From an uncultured Clostridia bacterium (GTDB lineage Bacteria; Bacillota; Clostridia; Oscillospirales; Acutalibacteraceae), in NCBI GenBank assembly GCA_930990065.1, contig CAKNOA010000010.1, positions 1 through 62,909 on the forward strand: a DNA stretch of 62,909 bases, given 5' to 3'. Each line of letters begins with the position of its first letter. Within the stretch, counting starts at the first letter, position 1. Shown here piece by piece: positions 24,282-33,889 of the stretch. A model generated the notes under the pieces. That model saw only the letters and a list, made by a program, of their open reading frames with translations. It was not told where the DNA came from and ran no database searches. Position numbers and translations under genes: made by a program.

Positions 24282-27200
24282 ATGGTGCGCACACTCGTAA
24301 AAAAAGGGACGGCCTGGCTCTTACTGGGGTTGCTGTTTTGCCAAACCATGATTTTTGGGGTTTCGGCCCAGCAGACGGCACGCCACCCGTTTTACCATGT
24401 GGTGCTGTTTGCTTCCCTAAAGGGGGAAGAAAACCCGGGGTATTTTGATGAAACACTGCCATCGGGGCAAACAAGGGGGCAATCGATTCTCGATTCTTTT
24501 GCCGGTTCTTCCCCCCGTTCCCTTACATCCTATATGCGCACGGTGTCGGAGGGGCATGTGGAACTAACCCATGTATTCCCCCAATATGATGAAAAAACAG
24601 GGCAAATTTCTGTTTGCGCCCTACCGTATACCGTCGCCCAGGCCGCGGGCGGGAATGTGGACTACGGCGTGATGCAGTATTTGCTGAAGAATGTAAATCT
24701 GTCGTCCCTGCCGGTGGACGGCGATGGGGACGGGTTCATCGATAATATCAGCGTGGTATTGATCGGTGGGGCTGACCACACCGGCACGCAGATTCCCACT
24801 TTGTACCCCCATGAAAACCGGTACCCCGCCGGGTATACCTGGCCGGGCACCGGGGCGCAGGTGGGCACCTATGTCATGCTCAACACCGACCAAATCGGAC
24901 AGCGGGGGTCGGGGGTGCTATGCCACGAATTTTTGCACGTCATGGGGCTGCCGGATTTGTATACATCCGACGGCAGCCAGCCGGTGGGGGAATGGGACAT
25001 CATGGCCGTTTCTTCCCGGTACCTGACAAAGCCCCTGGCGTACTTACAGATGACGGCGGGGTGGATCACCCTGCCCACCCGGATCCAGTCCGGCACCATC
25101 ACGCTGTCGGCTTCGGGGGGAACGTATCCCAAAGCCTGTATATTGCAGTCGCCACTTAACCCCTATGAATATTTTGTGGTGGAGATGCGGCAGAAAGGCG
25201 ACCCCAGTGACGAAGGGGCCCTGGATACCCGCATTGGCGGCACCGGGGTGATTGTGTACCGGGTGGATACCACGGTAGATGGGATGAGCAACTATTTTGG
25301 CCGCACGGGTATATACGTCTTCCAGCCCCAACCCGGGCAGGATGGCTATCACGTCAACGAAACCCTGTGCCTGCGGCAGGCGTATTTATCCGATACCCAG
25401 GGCCGCACGTCCATCGGTCGGGCCGAATGGGACTGTGGGCTGAGCGACGGCGCTCTGACTTTTTCCGACGGTTCCAATTCCGGTTTGGTGATTCATAATG
25501 TGACAACCCTGTCCGACGGGGTTATGCAGCTGCAAGTCGATTTCCCCGATGCTTCTTCGCTGGACTTGTGGCAGGATACCGTGGTACCCCAAGCCCAGCA
25601 TGCCGCCCTGGCGGATATCGGCGGGGTGTGCTATGCGGCGCTGGCCAATGGCCGCACCGTACAGCTGTACCGGTACGAAAGCCACGCCTGGCAGCCGGTG
25701 GGAACCGCGTTGCAGGCGGCGCAGCCGGTAGGTGCGGTGGCTCTCACCCATCACGATGGCGCGCCGGTAGTAGCGTATACCGACATGGATATGACCGTCA
25801 CGGTGCAGGTGCTGCGCGGTACCTCCTGGCAAAAAGCGGGCTCGCTATCCAATGTGTCGGATCTATCGATCCAGCCGGCCGCCGGTACCGTGGTGGTGGG
25901 ATACGTGACCGACAGCACCTGTGCCTATGTCACCGCCCTGCAAAACGGTACGTTACAGGAGCCGGTACAGTGGTACAGCGGCCTGTGCGGTACGCCCCGG
26001 GTGGCCGGGGTGGATGGCCGGGTCTATCTGGCCGTGCGGGAAGCCACCAATCAGAGTTTGGTCATCCGCTCCTGGCAGCCGGGGGGCACGGTCGAACCGG
26101 TAACATCTCCTTCGTCCGCAGCGGTAAAAAGCGCCGATGTCATAGCCTATGCCCATACGCTGTACGCGCTGATCAGTGACGGTACCGACCACCTGACCCT
26201 GTCCGCTTACCGGGACGGCAGTTGGCAAACGGTGGGCACCCAAACGATGGACAGTTTTTCGCCCCGGCTTGCGGTTGCACAGGGGAATTTGTATGTGCTG
26301 TCGGCGCCGTCGCGGGTCAGCGCCACCGACGGGCTGAAAGTATTTGCCGTGGAAGACGGGACTTTTCGACAGGAAGGTTCCTCGTTTGTGGAAAACAAGT
26401 CGGCGCTATCGTTCCAATTGGCCGGCAGCGGCGACCAGCTGTTTGTCAGCTATGAAAAAGACGGGGTAGCTTCCATCCGGCAAAAAACGGTTTCCAATAG
26501 GCTTTTGTCCCTGACCCTGGAAGGGCCGTTTACGAAAAACTACCGGGTAGGGGACGACGTGTCCCTGGCGGGGCTGGTGGTAACGGCCAATTACCAAAAC
26601 GGCACCACCCGGGTGCTGGAACCGGGCGAATACACCGTGACTTCTTTTTCCACTCAAACGGTGGGCACACATCTGGCCCAGGTGAATTTTGGCGGCGTGA
26701 GCAATTCGTTCGTGTACGAGGTGTTTGCCGACACTCCGGCACCCGAACGCCAGCCGGTTGTATTCCGCGACCCCTCCGGCACGTATGGGGCGCAAACGGT
26801 ACCCCTGGGGGATGATAACCGCGTGACGGCCCCAGCCTGGAAGCGCACGGGTTACACCCTTACCTGGAGCCGGGCCCTGACGGGTTTGCAGGGGGGCGAA
26901 GTGATCACGGCGGTGTGGACGCCGGTGCCGCCTGCGACGCCGAAACTCACGGGCATCAAAAGCACCGGCTACCAGTCGATTCAGCTTTCCTGGCAGCCGG
27001 TGACCGGGGCGACGGGGTACCGGGTGTACCGCAAAACGGTGGGTGGCAGCACCAAAACCTATGGGGATAAAACCGCCACCTGCGGCACGGCGTATACGTA
27101 TACCGTGCGGGCCTACCGCACCCAAGATGGTACAAACGTGTGGAGCGGCTACGATAAAACCGGGCTGAAAGCGATGGCGGTGCCCGCGACGCCGAAACTC

Positions 27201-27737
27201 ACGGGTATCAAAAGCACCGGCTACCAGTCGATTCAGCTTTCCTGGCAGCCGGTGACCGGGGCGACGGGGTACCGGGTGTACCGCAAAACATCTGGCGGCA
27301 GCTGGAAAACGGTGGCCACCTTACCGGGCAGCAGCACCAAAACCTATGTAGATAAAACGGCCACCTGCGGCACGGCATACATTTATACCGTGCGGGCCTA
27401 CCGCACGCAAAACGGCACAAACGTGTGGAGCAGCTACGACAAAACCGGCCTGAAAGCCACAGCCGTACCCGCGGCGCCCACGGTGCGGGCCACCTCTTCG
27501 GGGAAGAGCGCACGCCTTTCTTGGCAGGCGGTGCCCGGGGCCAGCGGGTATGTGGTGTATGTGCGCAGCGGCTCTTCCTGGAAAAGGGTTTCCTCGGTAA
27601 AGGGCACCAGCTATACCCAATCGGGCTTTATTAAGGGACGTACCTATACGTACACGGTGCGGGCGTACCGCACGGTGAAAGGAAAAAATGTATATGGGGC
27701 CTATCACGCGGCCGGGACAAAGGTGACCATCCGCTGA
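24282..27737 (+). CDS. Secreted M6-family-like metalloprotease with Fn3 repeats
   Basis: 1151 residues. A signal peptide ends about residue 29 (FGVSA/QQ). The protease domain has the zinc site HEFLH at 215-219 with VMGLPD, the extended HExxHxxGxxD metzincin-like pattern of M6 (immune inhibitor A-type) peptidases. Then comes a long beta-rich region with repeated short strands (about 430-740), a bacterial Ig-like (Big_3-type) domain (about 745-815), and three fibronectin type III domains (about 885-1151). The first two Fn3 units are almost identical for about 50 residues and the first lacks about 11 residues the second has. There is no wall anchor, so it is probably released or held by the Fn3 part. 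It likely digests host or dietary protein. AAAGGAGG precedes the ATG. Confidence 0.85.
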   Translation: MVRTLVKKGTAWLLLGLLFCQTMIFGVSAQQTARHPFYHVVLFASLKGEENPGYFDETLPSGQTRGQSILDSFAGSSPRSLTSYMRTVSEGHVELTHVFPQYDEKTGQISVCALPYTVAQAAGGNVDYGVMQYLLKNVNLSSLPVDGDGDGFIDNISVVLIGGADHTGTQIPTLYPHENRYPAGYTWPGTGAQVGTYVMLNTDQIGQRGSGVLCHEFLHVMGLPDLYTSDGSQPVGEWDIMAVSSRYLTKPLAYLQMTAGWITLPTRIQSGTITLSASGGTYPKACILQSPLNPYEYFVVEMRQKGDPSDEGALDTRIGGTGVIVYRVDTTVDGMSNYFGRTGIYVFQPQPGQDGYHVNETLCLRQAYLSDTQGRTSIGRAEWDCGLSDGALTFSDGSNSGLVIHNVTTLSDGVMQLQVDFPDASSLDLWQDTVVPQAQHAALADIGGVCYAALANGRTVQLYRYESHAWQPVGTALQAAQPVGAVALTHHDGAPVVAYTDMDMTVTVQVLRGTSWQKAGSLSNVSDLSIQPAAGTVVVGYVTDSTCAYVTALQNGTLQEPVQWYSGLCGTPRVAGVDGRVYLAVREATNQSLVIRSWQPGGTVEPVTSPSSAAVKSADVIAYAHTLYALISDGTDHLTLSAYRDGSWQTVGTQTMDSFSPRLAVAQGNLYVLSAPSRVSATDGLKVFAVEDGTFRQEGSSFVENKSALSFQLAGSGDQLFVSYEKDGVASIRQKTVSNRLLSLTLEGPFTKNYRVGDDVSLAGLVVTANYQNGTTRVLEPGEYTVTSFSTQTVGTHLAQVNFGGVSNSFVYEVFADTPAPERQPVVFRDPSGTYGAQTVPLGDDNRVTAPAWKRTGYTLTWSRALTGLQGGEVITAVWTPVPPATPKLTGIKSTGYQSIQLSWQPVTGATGYRVYRKTVGGSTKTYGDKTATCGTAYTYTVRAYRTQDGTNVWSGYDKTGLKAMAVPATPKLTGIKSTGYQSIQLSWQPVTGATGYRVYRKTSGGSWKTVATLPGSSTKTYVDKTATCGTAYIYTVRAYRTQNGTNVWSSYDKTGLKATAVPAAPTVRATSSGKSARLSWQAVPGASGYVVYVRSGSSWKRVSSVKGTSYTQSGFIKGRTYTYTVRAYRTVKGKNVYGAYHAAGTKVTIR
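26934..27037 (+). repeat. 104-bp direct repeat, copy 1 (Fn3 unit)
   Basis: Nearly identical to 27186-27289 (I see one differing base, GGCATC against GGTATC), 252 bases apart, inside the protease gene. Confidence 0.85.
27186..27289 (+). repeat. 104-bp direct repeat, copy 2 (Fn3 unit)
   Basis: Second copy of the repeat at 26934-27037. Such near-identical repeats allow slippage that changes the number or length of Fn3 units. Confidence 0.85.
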
Positions 27738-27742
27738 TAGAA

Positions 27743-28741
27743 TCAGGCGATTTTCCCGTGGCCGCGCAGCCACTGTACCGTATCCTGTAAGGTTTCTTCC
27801 AGGGGGCGGGGGTGATAGCCGAAAGCCTTCGTGGCTTTTTCGTGGGAAAAACAGGCGTTGGAAGACAGGGTATATAACGAATAGGCGGTATACAGCGGCG
27901 GCTCACGGCGCAGTTTGTAATAGAGTTCCGAAAGCGGCGCCGTCAGTTTGGCAAACCACAGGGGCAAATAGGTGCGAATAGGCTTTTGGCCCGACACCCG
28001 GCTGAGGGTATCCAGTAACCGGCGCACGGAGCTGTATTGCCCCGACAGGATATAGCAGGAGCCGGGCTGCCCTTTGTCGCAGCAGGCCAAAATCCCCGCG
28101 GCTACGTCCCGCACATCCACAAAGTCATAGCCGCCTTTGACCCCGGCGGTGAGCTGGTGGCGGCAATAGTCCCGCACCAAGGCGGTCAAATGCCCATGCC
28201 CTACGTCATACGGCCCCAGAATGCCCGAAGGATGCACCACACAGGCGGGCAGCCCCTGTTCGGCTGCCTCCAAGACCAGTTTGGTCGCCTGGGCTTTGGT
28301 CTGGGCATACAGGCCTTTGACCTTGTGGGGGTCGAAGGTGTCGGTTTCGGTGATGGTTTCCCCCTGGGGCTTTTCGGGGATGGCATGGACCGAGCTGACA
28401 TACACCAGTTTTTGCACTTGGAACTGGCGGCACAAAGCCAGTAAGTTGCGGGTCCCCAGCACGTTGACGTCGTACACCTTTTTGTCAAAATGGGACGAAA
28501 TCGAAACCACGCCGGCGCAGTGAATCACCACCAGGGATTCCTCGCTGGTATGGTGGAAAAAGGGGATCAGCGACATGGGCGCGCATACATCCCCCGAAAA
28601 AGGCCGACAGCCGTCGGGCAAAGGAGATGTCTCGCCGGGCAAAATCAGCCCCCGTACGGTTTCGCCGCGGGCTAACAGCGCCCGCACAACGGTGCTGCCC
28701 AGATGACCGGCGGCACCCGTTACTAGATAGATTGTTTTCAT
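27743..28741 (-). CDS. NAD-dependent epimerase/dehydratase (extended SDR)
   Basis: 332 residues, atypical or extended SDR. The cofactor loop is TGAAGHLGS at residues 8-16, the active site YAQTK (Y-x3-K) lies after YVSSVHA, and HPSGILGPYD is typical of this group. The substrate could be a nucleotide sugar or a flavonol-reductase/cinnamyl-type carbonyl; the C-terminal lobe does not decide. GGGAGGTCCTG precedes the ATG. It converges with the protease gene, leaving 5 bases between stops. Confidence 0.82.
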   Translation of the reverse strand: MKTIYLVTGAAGHLGSTVVRALLARGETVRGLILPGETSPLPDGCRPFSGDVCAPMSLIPFFHHTSEESLVVIHCAGVVSISSHFDKKVYDVNVLGTRNLLALCRQFQVQKLVYVSSVHAIPEKPQGETITETDTFDPHKVKGLYAQTKAQATKLVLEAAEQGLPACVVHPSGILGPYDVGHGHLTALVRDYCRHQLTAGVKGGYDFVDVRDVAAGILACCDKGQPGSCYILSGQYSSVRRLLDTLSRVSGQKPIRTYLPLWFAKLTAPLSELYYKLRREPPLYTAYSLYTLSSNACFSHEKATKAFGYHPRPLEETLQDTVQWLRGHGKIA

Positions 28742-28832
28742 GAGACAGGACCTCCCTTCACACTTTTAGTGTAGCCGCAAAAAATGAAGGAATTGTCACA
28801 AAGATGTGAAAGATCTGCCCAGCTCTGTTTCT

Positions 28833-28870
28833 AAAAAAAGGACGGCCTCGTACAAGGCCGTCCTTTTTTT
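28833..28870 (-). terminator. Terminator of the LuxR-family regulator
   Basis: GGACGGCCT/AAGGCCGTCC stem flanked by A and T runs on both sides, so it can work on either strand; it overlaps the regulator's stop codon by 2 bases. Confidence 0.88.
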
Positions 28871-31319
28871 AGCCGGTATGTAAAACCCACAAATGGGCCC
28901 GGCTGCGGGCTCCTGTTTTTTCCAGCAGGCGTGCCATCACCTTTTGAACGCCCGGCAGCGTCAGATCCAGTTCTTTGGCAATTTGCCGGTTATTCAGGCC
29001 GCGGCTTAACAGGTCGAGCACATCCTGTTCCCGGGACGTCAGCGGCTTTGGCGGATCAAACAGATTATGCAGGGAAAAGAGCAGGTTGGCGCCCCAGGTT
29101 TCAATTTTTTTGCGTACTTCGTGGGGCAGGGTCGTGGCTGGGATTTGGGCCATCAGGGGTTGCAGGCGGTCCCAATTTTCGACAAAGGGCAAATATAATT
29201 CATCCGGCTGCGCCATTTGCAGCGCTTGTTGTAAGCAGGTCAGCGCCTGTCCCCGGGAACCGATCGCCTCCAGGGCACAGGCCTTATAAATGGTCAGGTA
29301 CAGCGATGTCAGCAGAAAAACGGGCCCTTCCCTTTCGGTGAACCCCTCTTGGCAGAACGTCAATAAGGCTGGGTGGTCTTGCCTGAGGAGCATCAGCCGT
29401 CCCGTGATGATGCGGGAAAAAGCCAAGGCCGCAAAATCCAGCCGGGTGCCGGCGTCAGCGCCGTGCAGCAGCCATAGGGGGGCTTTTTCCGGTTTGGCCG
29501 CTACGGCGGCCAAAAAGCCGCAGGATAAATCGCAAAGGGCTACTTCCTGGCGGCTGGTGGCCGCCAGGTACTGTGATTGCAGCGAGGAAAAGGCCTGGTC
29601 ATAATTTTTCCGGTTGCCCATAAACAGCGCCGTGCGGCAGGATAAAAGCAAACTGCCGGTAACAATATCGTATTGGTTTTGGGCACGGGCTTCTTTTTCG
29701 GCCTGGCTGCACAAAATGTCGGCGGTGAGCATATCGCCCGCCATAAACAAAACTTCAGCCCGCAGCAGCAGGTCGCCCCCCTTGCCATGGCCGCCGGTCA
29801 GGTGGGTATATAGGTCCAGATTCTCATCAAACTGGCGGACCATAAACCGCAAATCGCCCGGCGACCGGTGAAACAGGCACAGCAAACTGGGACAGCCGAA
29901 GGAATAGAAAGTTTGCCACATGGCATGTGGCCGGGTAGACTGGAAAAAGCCCAAGGCCCGGTGAAAATGAAGGTCCATATCTTCCAGCCGGTCCATATGC
30001 AGGAAGATAAGCAAAAATTCCAGCCCGCCGCACAGTTCGCTTCGCTCTTCGGCGGGAAGGGAGCTGCCGTCGATCAGGGCGCGCAGTTCCGGTATGCAGG
30101 ATTTGAGTTCCCGGTTTTGCTGCTGCAAAAGCAATGTATGGCACAAAAGCAGCAGCACACAGGGGTAGCGTAGGCGAATGTCCCGGGGCGTATCCCGCAA
30201 AAGAGACAAAACCATGGCGCTGTCATCCGTGCCGGAAAACGCGGGGGCCTGCTGCCAAGATTCAAAAAGCGAAAAAATCCGTTCCCGTTCCCCGGCACGG
30301 TACAAAAACCGGATGGCTTCTTCTCTTTCGTTTTGGGTTAAAAACCATTCGCCGGCCCGCCGCAGTAACCGGCAGCGGTTTGGCTCGGGCAGAAGGGAAA
30401 AACGGGGCTGTAAAAACCGCAAAAACCAGTCGTGCATTTTGTAAAAGGCCTGGCTGCCCGCATAAATCAGCGGACACGAAGTAAGCAGCCTTTCGGTGGA
30501 TTCTGGCGATAGGCCCGTCAGAAAACACGCCAATTCCTGGGTGAAAACCGGTGTGAGGGAGAGCGCCAAAAAACACTCTTTTTCCGACAGGGACAAGTCT
30601 TTCCACAGGCTGTGTTCAATCAGTTGGTCGGGGGCATACGGAGCAAAGGCACCGGCTTTCCTATAAAAGTGCCCTTGCAGGCAAAGCCCGGTGGCCTGTC
30701 CGCCTGTGTAGGAACAGGCCAGGGAGCAGTCAGACGGGGAAACCGACAGCCCGATCGACTGAAAATAGGCGGCGGCATCCATGGGGGAAAACGTAAAATC
30801 ATCGGCTATCAGCCGCAGTACACGCCGCCCTGCCGGTAATTCCATAGGGGACTGGTCCTCTTCTGTGGAAATCAGCGCCACTATACGCAGGTTCCGGCAG
30901 GCGGATTCAGCCAGCATGTGTAAAAAACCGGTAGGGTCCGGCAAGGGCAATTTTTGAAACGATTCCATGACAAAGTAAACAGGGTGCGAAAAGACGGCGT
31001 CTTGCAGAGCCTCCCCAATTAAAGGCAGGTCACCGGAAAACCGGGGGGATAAAAAACGCAGCTTGTCACCGCAGGAGGGGTCAAAAGTGCCGACAATCTC
31101 AATGAACCGTGTCCAATAATGATAGATGGAGCCGTCGCGGCACGATAAATAAAAAACCGAAGAAAGCTGATGGAGCCGGGTGTGCAGAGCCGCCGTTTTG
31201 CCGAATCCGGCCGGGGCTTGGGCCACCGTCAGGGCGTATTTCGGTAAAGAAAGTACCTTCTTTTCCAGGGAAGCGGGTAAGTAGAGGGAACGTTCGGGTC
31301 GGTTGTCAACCGTTAACAT
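28869..31319 (-). CDS. MalT-like LuxR-family transcriptional regulator
   Basis: 816 residues, large STAND-type activator. An N-terminal NTPase has the P-loop APAGFGKTAA at residues 35-44, a long helical repeat region (TPR-like, about 350-720) follows, and the C-terminal LuxR DNA-binding domain (about 745-816) reads LTSREQDVLDLLSRGLNNRQIAKELD. In MalT such proteins bind ATP and an inducer sugar, then activate transport and catabolic genes. No target operon is adjacent: neighbours are an epimerase and a small membrane peptide. AAAGGAG lies 9 bases before the ATG. Confidence 0.88.
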   Translation of the reverse strand: MLTVDNRPERSLYLPASLEKKVLSLPKYALTVAQAPAGFGKTAALHTRLHQLSSVFYLSCRDGSIYHYWTRFIEIVGTFDPSCGDKLRFLSPRFSGDLPLIGEALQDAVFSHPVYFVMESFQKLPLPDPTGFLHMLAESACRNLRIVALISTEEDQSPMELPAGRRVLRLIADDFTFSPMDAAAYFQSIGLSVSPSDCSLACSYTGGQATGLCLQGHFYRKAGAFAPYAPDQLIEHSLWKDLSLSEKECFLALSLTPVFTQELACFLTGLSPESTERLLTSCPLIYAGSQAFYKMHDWFLRFLQPRFSLLPEPNRCRLLRRAGEWFLTQNEREEAIRFLYRAGERERIFSLFESWQQAPAFSGTDDSAMVLSLLRDTPRDIRLRYPCVLLLLCHTLLLQQQNRELKSCIPELRALIDGSSLPAEERSELCGGLEFLLIFLHMDRLEDMDLHFHRALGFFQSTRPHAMWQTFYSFGCPSLLCLFHRSPGDLRFMVRQFDENLDLYTHLTGGHGKGGDLLLRAEVLFMAGDMLTADILCSQAEKEARAQNQYDIVTGSLLLSCRTALFMGNRKNYDQAFSSLQSQYLAATSRQEVALCDLSCGFLAAVAAKPEKAPLWLLHGADAGTRLDFAALAFSRIITGRLMLLRQDHPALLTFCQEGFTEREGPVFLLTSLYLTIYKACALEAIGSRGQALTCLQQALQMAQPDELYLPFVENWDRLQPLMAQIPATTLPHEVRKKIETWGANLLFSLHNLFDPPKPLTSREQDVLDLLSRGLNNRQIAKELDLTLPGVQKVMARLLEKTGARSRAHLWVLHTG

Positions 31320-31449
31320 AGCGGTAAACTCCTTTCCTATATAAAAAACCGGGCTTTTCCTCGAAGGAAGATTCCGGTATAATAAAGTAAATGGTTCTAA
31401 AGGGAAAACAGCAGCAGCCGTTCACGGAACCAAAAGGGAGGCAGACAAT

Positions 31450-31629
31450 ATGATGCAAAAAATAGCCATTGCTCTATGGTTTAGCATGCAGCAAGCCGTA
31501 CGGGTAGGGGATCACTCCACCCCGTGGTGGGTGTACGCCATTGTGGCCGGGGTGGCCCTCGTTGCCGCCGGCATTTGTGTATGGGTACGCCGGAAAGACC
31601 ACACAAAACCCCAACATTGGAAGAAATAA
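31450..31629 (+). CDS. 59-residue single-pass membrane peptide
   Basis: 59 residues starting ATGATG, with GGGAGG about 8 bases before it. One strongly hydrophobic segment (WWVYAIVAGVALVAAGICVW, about 26-45) is followed by a basic, proline-containing tail (RRKDHTKPQHWKK), so the N-terminus should face out and the tail in. TATAAT lies about 75 bases upstream (31377-31382) with a weak -35. I recognise no family. The ribosome site and clear membrane design make it a plausible real gene. It converges with the Crp-like gene 10 bases on. Confidence 0.6.
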   Translation: MMQKIAIALWFSMQQAVRVGDHSTPWWVYAIVAGVALVAAGICVWVRRKDHTKPQHWKK

Positions 31630-31639
31630 GCGGGGAAAA

Positions 31640-32314
31640 TTATGGCCGGCGCATTTTTTCCAGCGCCTGGCGGTCCACAATGCGGTACCGGCCCCGGCCT
31701 TCCCGCTGCAAAAGCCCTTGCCGGCATAAATCCCCCAGCACCCGCATGAACTGCCGGTAGCTGCCGTTACACAGGGCGGCGGCTTGGGTCAGGCCCCCGC
31801 TGATCAGGCCGTCCCGGGCGGTAAAGGCCAGGTAGTCGGCCACCCTCGCTTGCAGAGGCCGCGCCATAAGGGCCGTTTGGCTTTTGTTTTCGGTGAGCTT
31901 TTCGGCCATGACCTGGCACAAAAAGGCGAGAAAGACCGGGTCGCGGCGCAGGGTATCCCCATCTAAAGCCAGCGGCAGGGCCGCACAGGTCAAGTCCGTC
32001 ACTGCCGACGTAATGTTGGGGGTGGAAAGCCCGGTGATAAACTCCACTTCCCCCAAGAGGGAAGCGCCCCGCTTTCCCCCTTGAAATAATTCCAGCGAGA
32101 CCTGTTCCCCTTCCAGCTGGGGGGAACAGGTCTTTCCTTTTCCGCGCAATGGAAAAAACAGGAACGCCGGCTGTCCACCGGCGTCAATGAGGGTTTCGCC
32201 GGGGGCAAACAGCAGGATTTGGGGGTGAAGCTGTTCCCAGTGGGAAAAATGATCCGGCAGGCCGTGCTGGCGGCAGAGCGTCTGCACGCTTTCTTCCTTT
32301 ACAAGGCGCTTCAT
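31640..32314 (-). CDS. Crp/Fnr-family transcriptional regulator
   Basis: 224 residues. N-terminal cyclic-nucleotide-binding-type beta barrel (about 25-135; FAPGETLIDAGGQPAFLFFPLRG, LLGEVEFITG) and a C-terminal winged helix (about 150-215; GLTQAAALCNGSYRQFMRVLGDL). It has no N-terminal cysteine cluster, so it is not an Fnr-type oxygen sensor; the layout resembles YeiL-like members. It is divergent from uxaC with a shared control region (32315-32429; minus-strand TTGCGA-17-CATAAT), so it may regulate hexuronate use. That link is inference from position only. Confidence 0.8.
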   Translation of the reverse strand: MKRLVKEESVQTLCRQHGLPDHFSHWEQLHPQILLFAPGETLIDAGGQPAFLFFPLRGKGKTCSPQLEGEQVSLELFQGGKRGASLLGEVEFITGLSTPNITSAVTDLTCAALPLALDGDTLRRDPVFLAFLCQVMAEKLTENKSQTALMARPLQARVADYLAFTARDGLISGGLTQAAALCNGSYRQFMRVLGDLCRQGLLQREGRGRYRIVDRQALEKMRRP

Positions 32315-32429
32315 GAAAATCCCCCTTTCTTTTCCTTATATTATGACATATGACCTAATTTTTCGCAAGAAAAAGCGTTACAATCAGAAAAAAGCGGTGT
32401 TTTTTCCGCTGGGGAAGGAGAAACAAAGG

Positions 32430-33845
32430 ATGACGACGAAAGCGTTTATGGGGGAGGACTTCCTGCTCCCTAATGAAACGGCGAAATGGCTGTTTCGTGA
32501 AGTCAAGGATCTGCCCATTTTTGACTATCACTGCCATATTGACCCCAAAGAAATTTGGGAAGACCGGCGGTTTGATAACCTAACGCAGGTATGGCTGGGG
32601 GGCGACCACTATAAGTGGCGCCTGATGCGCCAAAACGGCGTACCGGAAGAATCCATCACCGGCCAGGCGCCTGACCGGGAAAAGTTCCAGTATTTTGCCG
32701 AGACCCTGCCGCTAGCCATTGGGAACCCGATGATCCATTGGTGCCATTTGGAATTACAGCGGTATTTTGGGTATACTGGTATTCTAAACGGTGAAACAGC
32801 CGAAGACGTGTGGCAATGGACCGGGCAGAAATTGCGGGACGATCCCACCCTGTCGGCCCGGGGGCTGATTCTCCGTTCCGGGGTGAAAGTGATCGGTACT
32901 ACCGACGACCCGGCCGATGATTTACGCTACCATCAAAAACTGCGGGAGGACAAAAGCTTCCCGGTGAAGGTGTTGCCTTCGTTCCGGCCGGACCAGTCGC
33001 TGCAGTGCGGGAAACCCACGTTTGGGGCGTACCTGCAAAAATTGGGTGAGGCCGCCGGGGTGATGGTCGATTCGCTTTCGGCGCTCAAAGAAGCGCTTAC
33101 CCGCCGGATTGCGTATTTTGACGCCATGGGGTGCCGGGCTTGCGACCACGGGCTGGGCGTAATCCCGTACGTGCCGTGTACCGAAGAACAGGCCGAAGCC
33201 ATTTTCCAAAAGGCCCGCCGGGGCGAACCTGTGACGGCAGCCGAAGAGCAGGCGTATGTGACCCACATGCTGCTCTTCCTGTCGGGTGAATACACCCGCC
33301 GCGGCTGGGTGATGCAGCTGCACTATAACGCCCAGCGCAACGTCAACCGCCGGCTGTTTGACCGGTTGGGGCCGGATACGGGCTTTGACTGCATCGGCAC
33401 AAAAGAATGCAGCGAACAGCTGTCCGCGCTATTAAACGCCATGGAAGAAACCGGGGGCTTGCCCCGCACCATTTTATATTCCCTCAACGGGGAAGAAAAC
33501 ATGATGATTGCTTCCGTGGCCGGCAGCTTTTGCGAACAGGGCGTGCGCAGCAAAGTGCAGTTAGGCGCCGCCTGGTGGTACCAAGATACCAAGGCCGGCA
33601 TGGAAAAACAATTGCGCGATGTGGCGCAGTCGTCGCTCTTGGGCAATTTTGTGGGGATGCTCACCGATTCCCGCAGCTTTCTGTCGTACACCCGGCACGA
33701 GTATTTCCGCCGCATTTTGTGCGGGCTGATCGGCCAATGGGTGGAGCAGGGCGAGTACCCCGACGATAGGGAACAGCTGCTGCGGATTGTGCGAGGCATT
33801 TGCTGGGATAACGCCCGGGTGTTCTTTGGTTTGCCCGATGCTTGA
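32430..33845 (+). CDS. uxaC: Glucuronate (uronate) isomerase
   Basis: 471 residues, the family's usual length. It isomerises D-glucuronate to fructuronate and D-galacturonate to tagaturonate in the cytoplasm. The metal motif DYHCHIDPKEIWEDRRF is near the N-terminus, and GNPMIHWCHLELQRYF and AMQ-like LHYNAQRNVNRRL follow. The open frame runs 39 codons further upstream; the ATG at 32430 gives the standard N-terminus, with AAAGGA directly before it and AAGGAG further up. No uxuA, uxaB or kdg genes are nearby. Confidence 0.94.
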   Translation: MTTKAFMGEDFLLPNETAKWLFREVKDLPIFDYHCHIDPKEIWEDRRFDNLTQVWLGGDHYKWRLMRQNGVPEESITGQAPDREKFQYFAETLPLAIGNPMIHWCHLELQRYFGYTGILNGETAEDVWQWTGQKLRDDPTLSARGLILRSGVKVIGTTDDPADDLRYHQKLREDKSFPVKVLPSFRPDQSLQCGKPTFGAYLQKLGEAAGVMVDSLSALKEALTRRIAYFDAMGCRACDHGLGVIPYVPCTEEQAEAIFQKARRGEPVTAAEEQAYVTHMLLFLSGEYTRRGWVMQLHYNAQRNVNRRLFDRLGPDTGFDCIGTKECSEQLSALLNAMEETGGLPRTILYSLNGEENMMIASVAGSFCEQGVRSKVQLGAAWWYQDTKAGMEKQLRDVAQSSLLGNFVGMLTDSRSFLSYTRHEYFRRILCGLIGQWVEQGEYPDDREQLLRIVRGICWDNARVFFGLPDA

Positions 33846-33870
33846 CAAGCCCCGGGGGGTATGGTATCAT
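33842..33870 (+). promoter_or_regulatory. Promoter of the MATE leader
   Basis: -35 TTGACA (33842-33847, overlapping the uxaC stop), 17-bp spacer, -10 TATCAT (33865-33870). Confidence 0.75.
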
Positions 33871-33889
33871 ACAACAGAACTCAATATAG

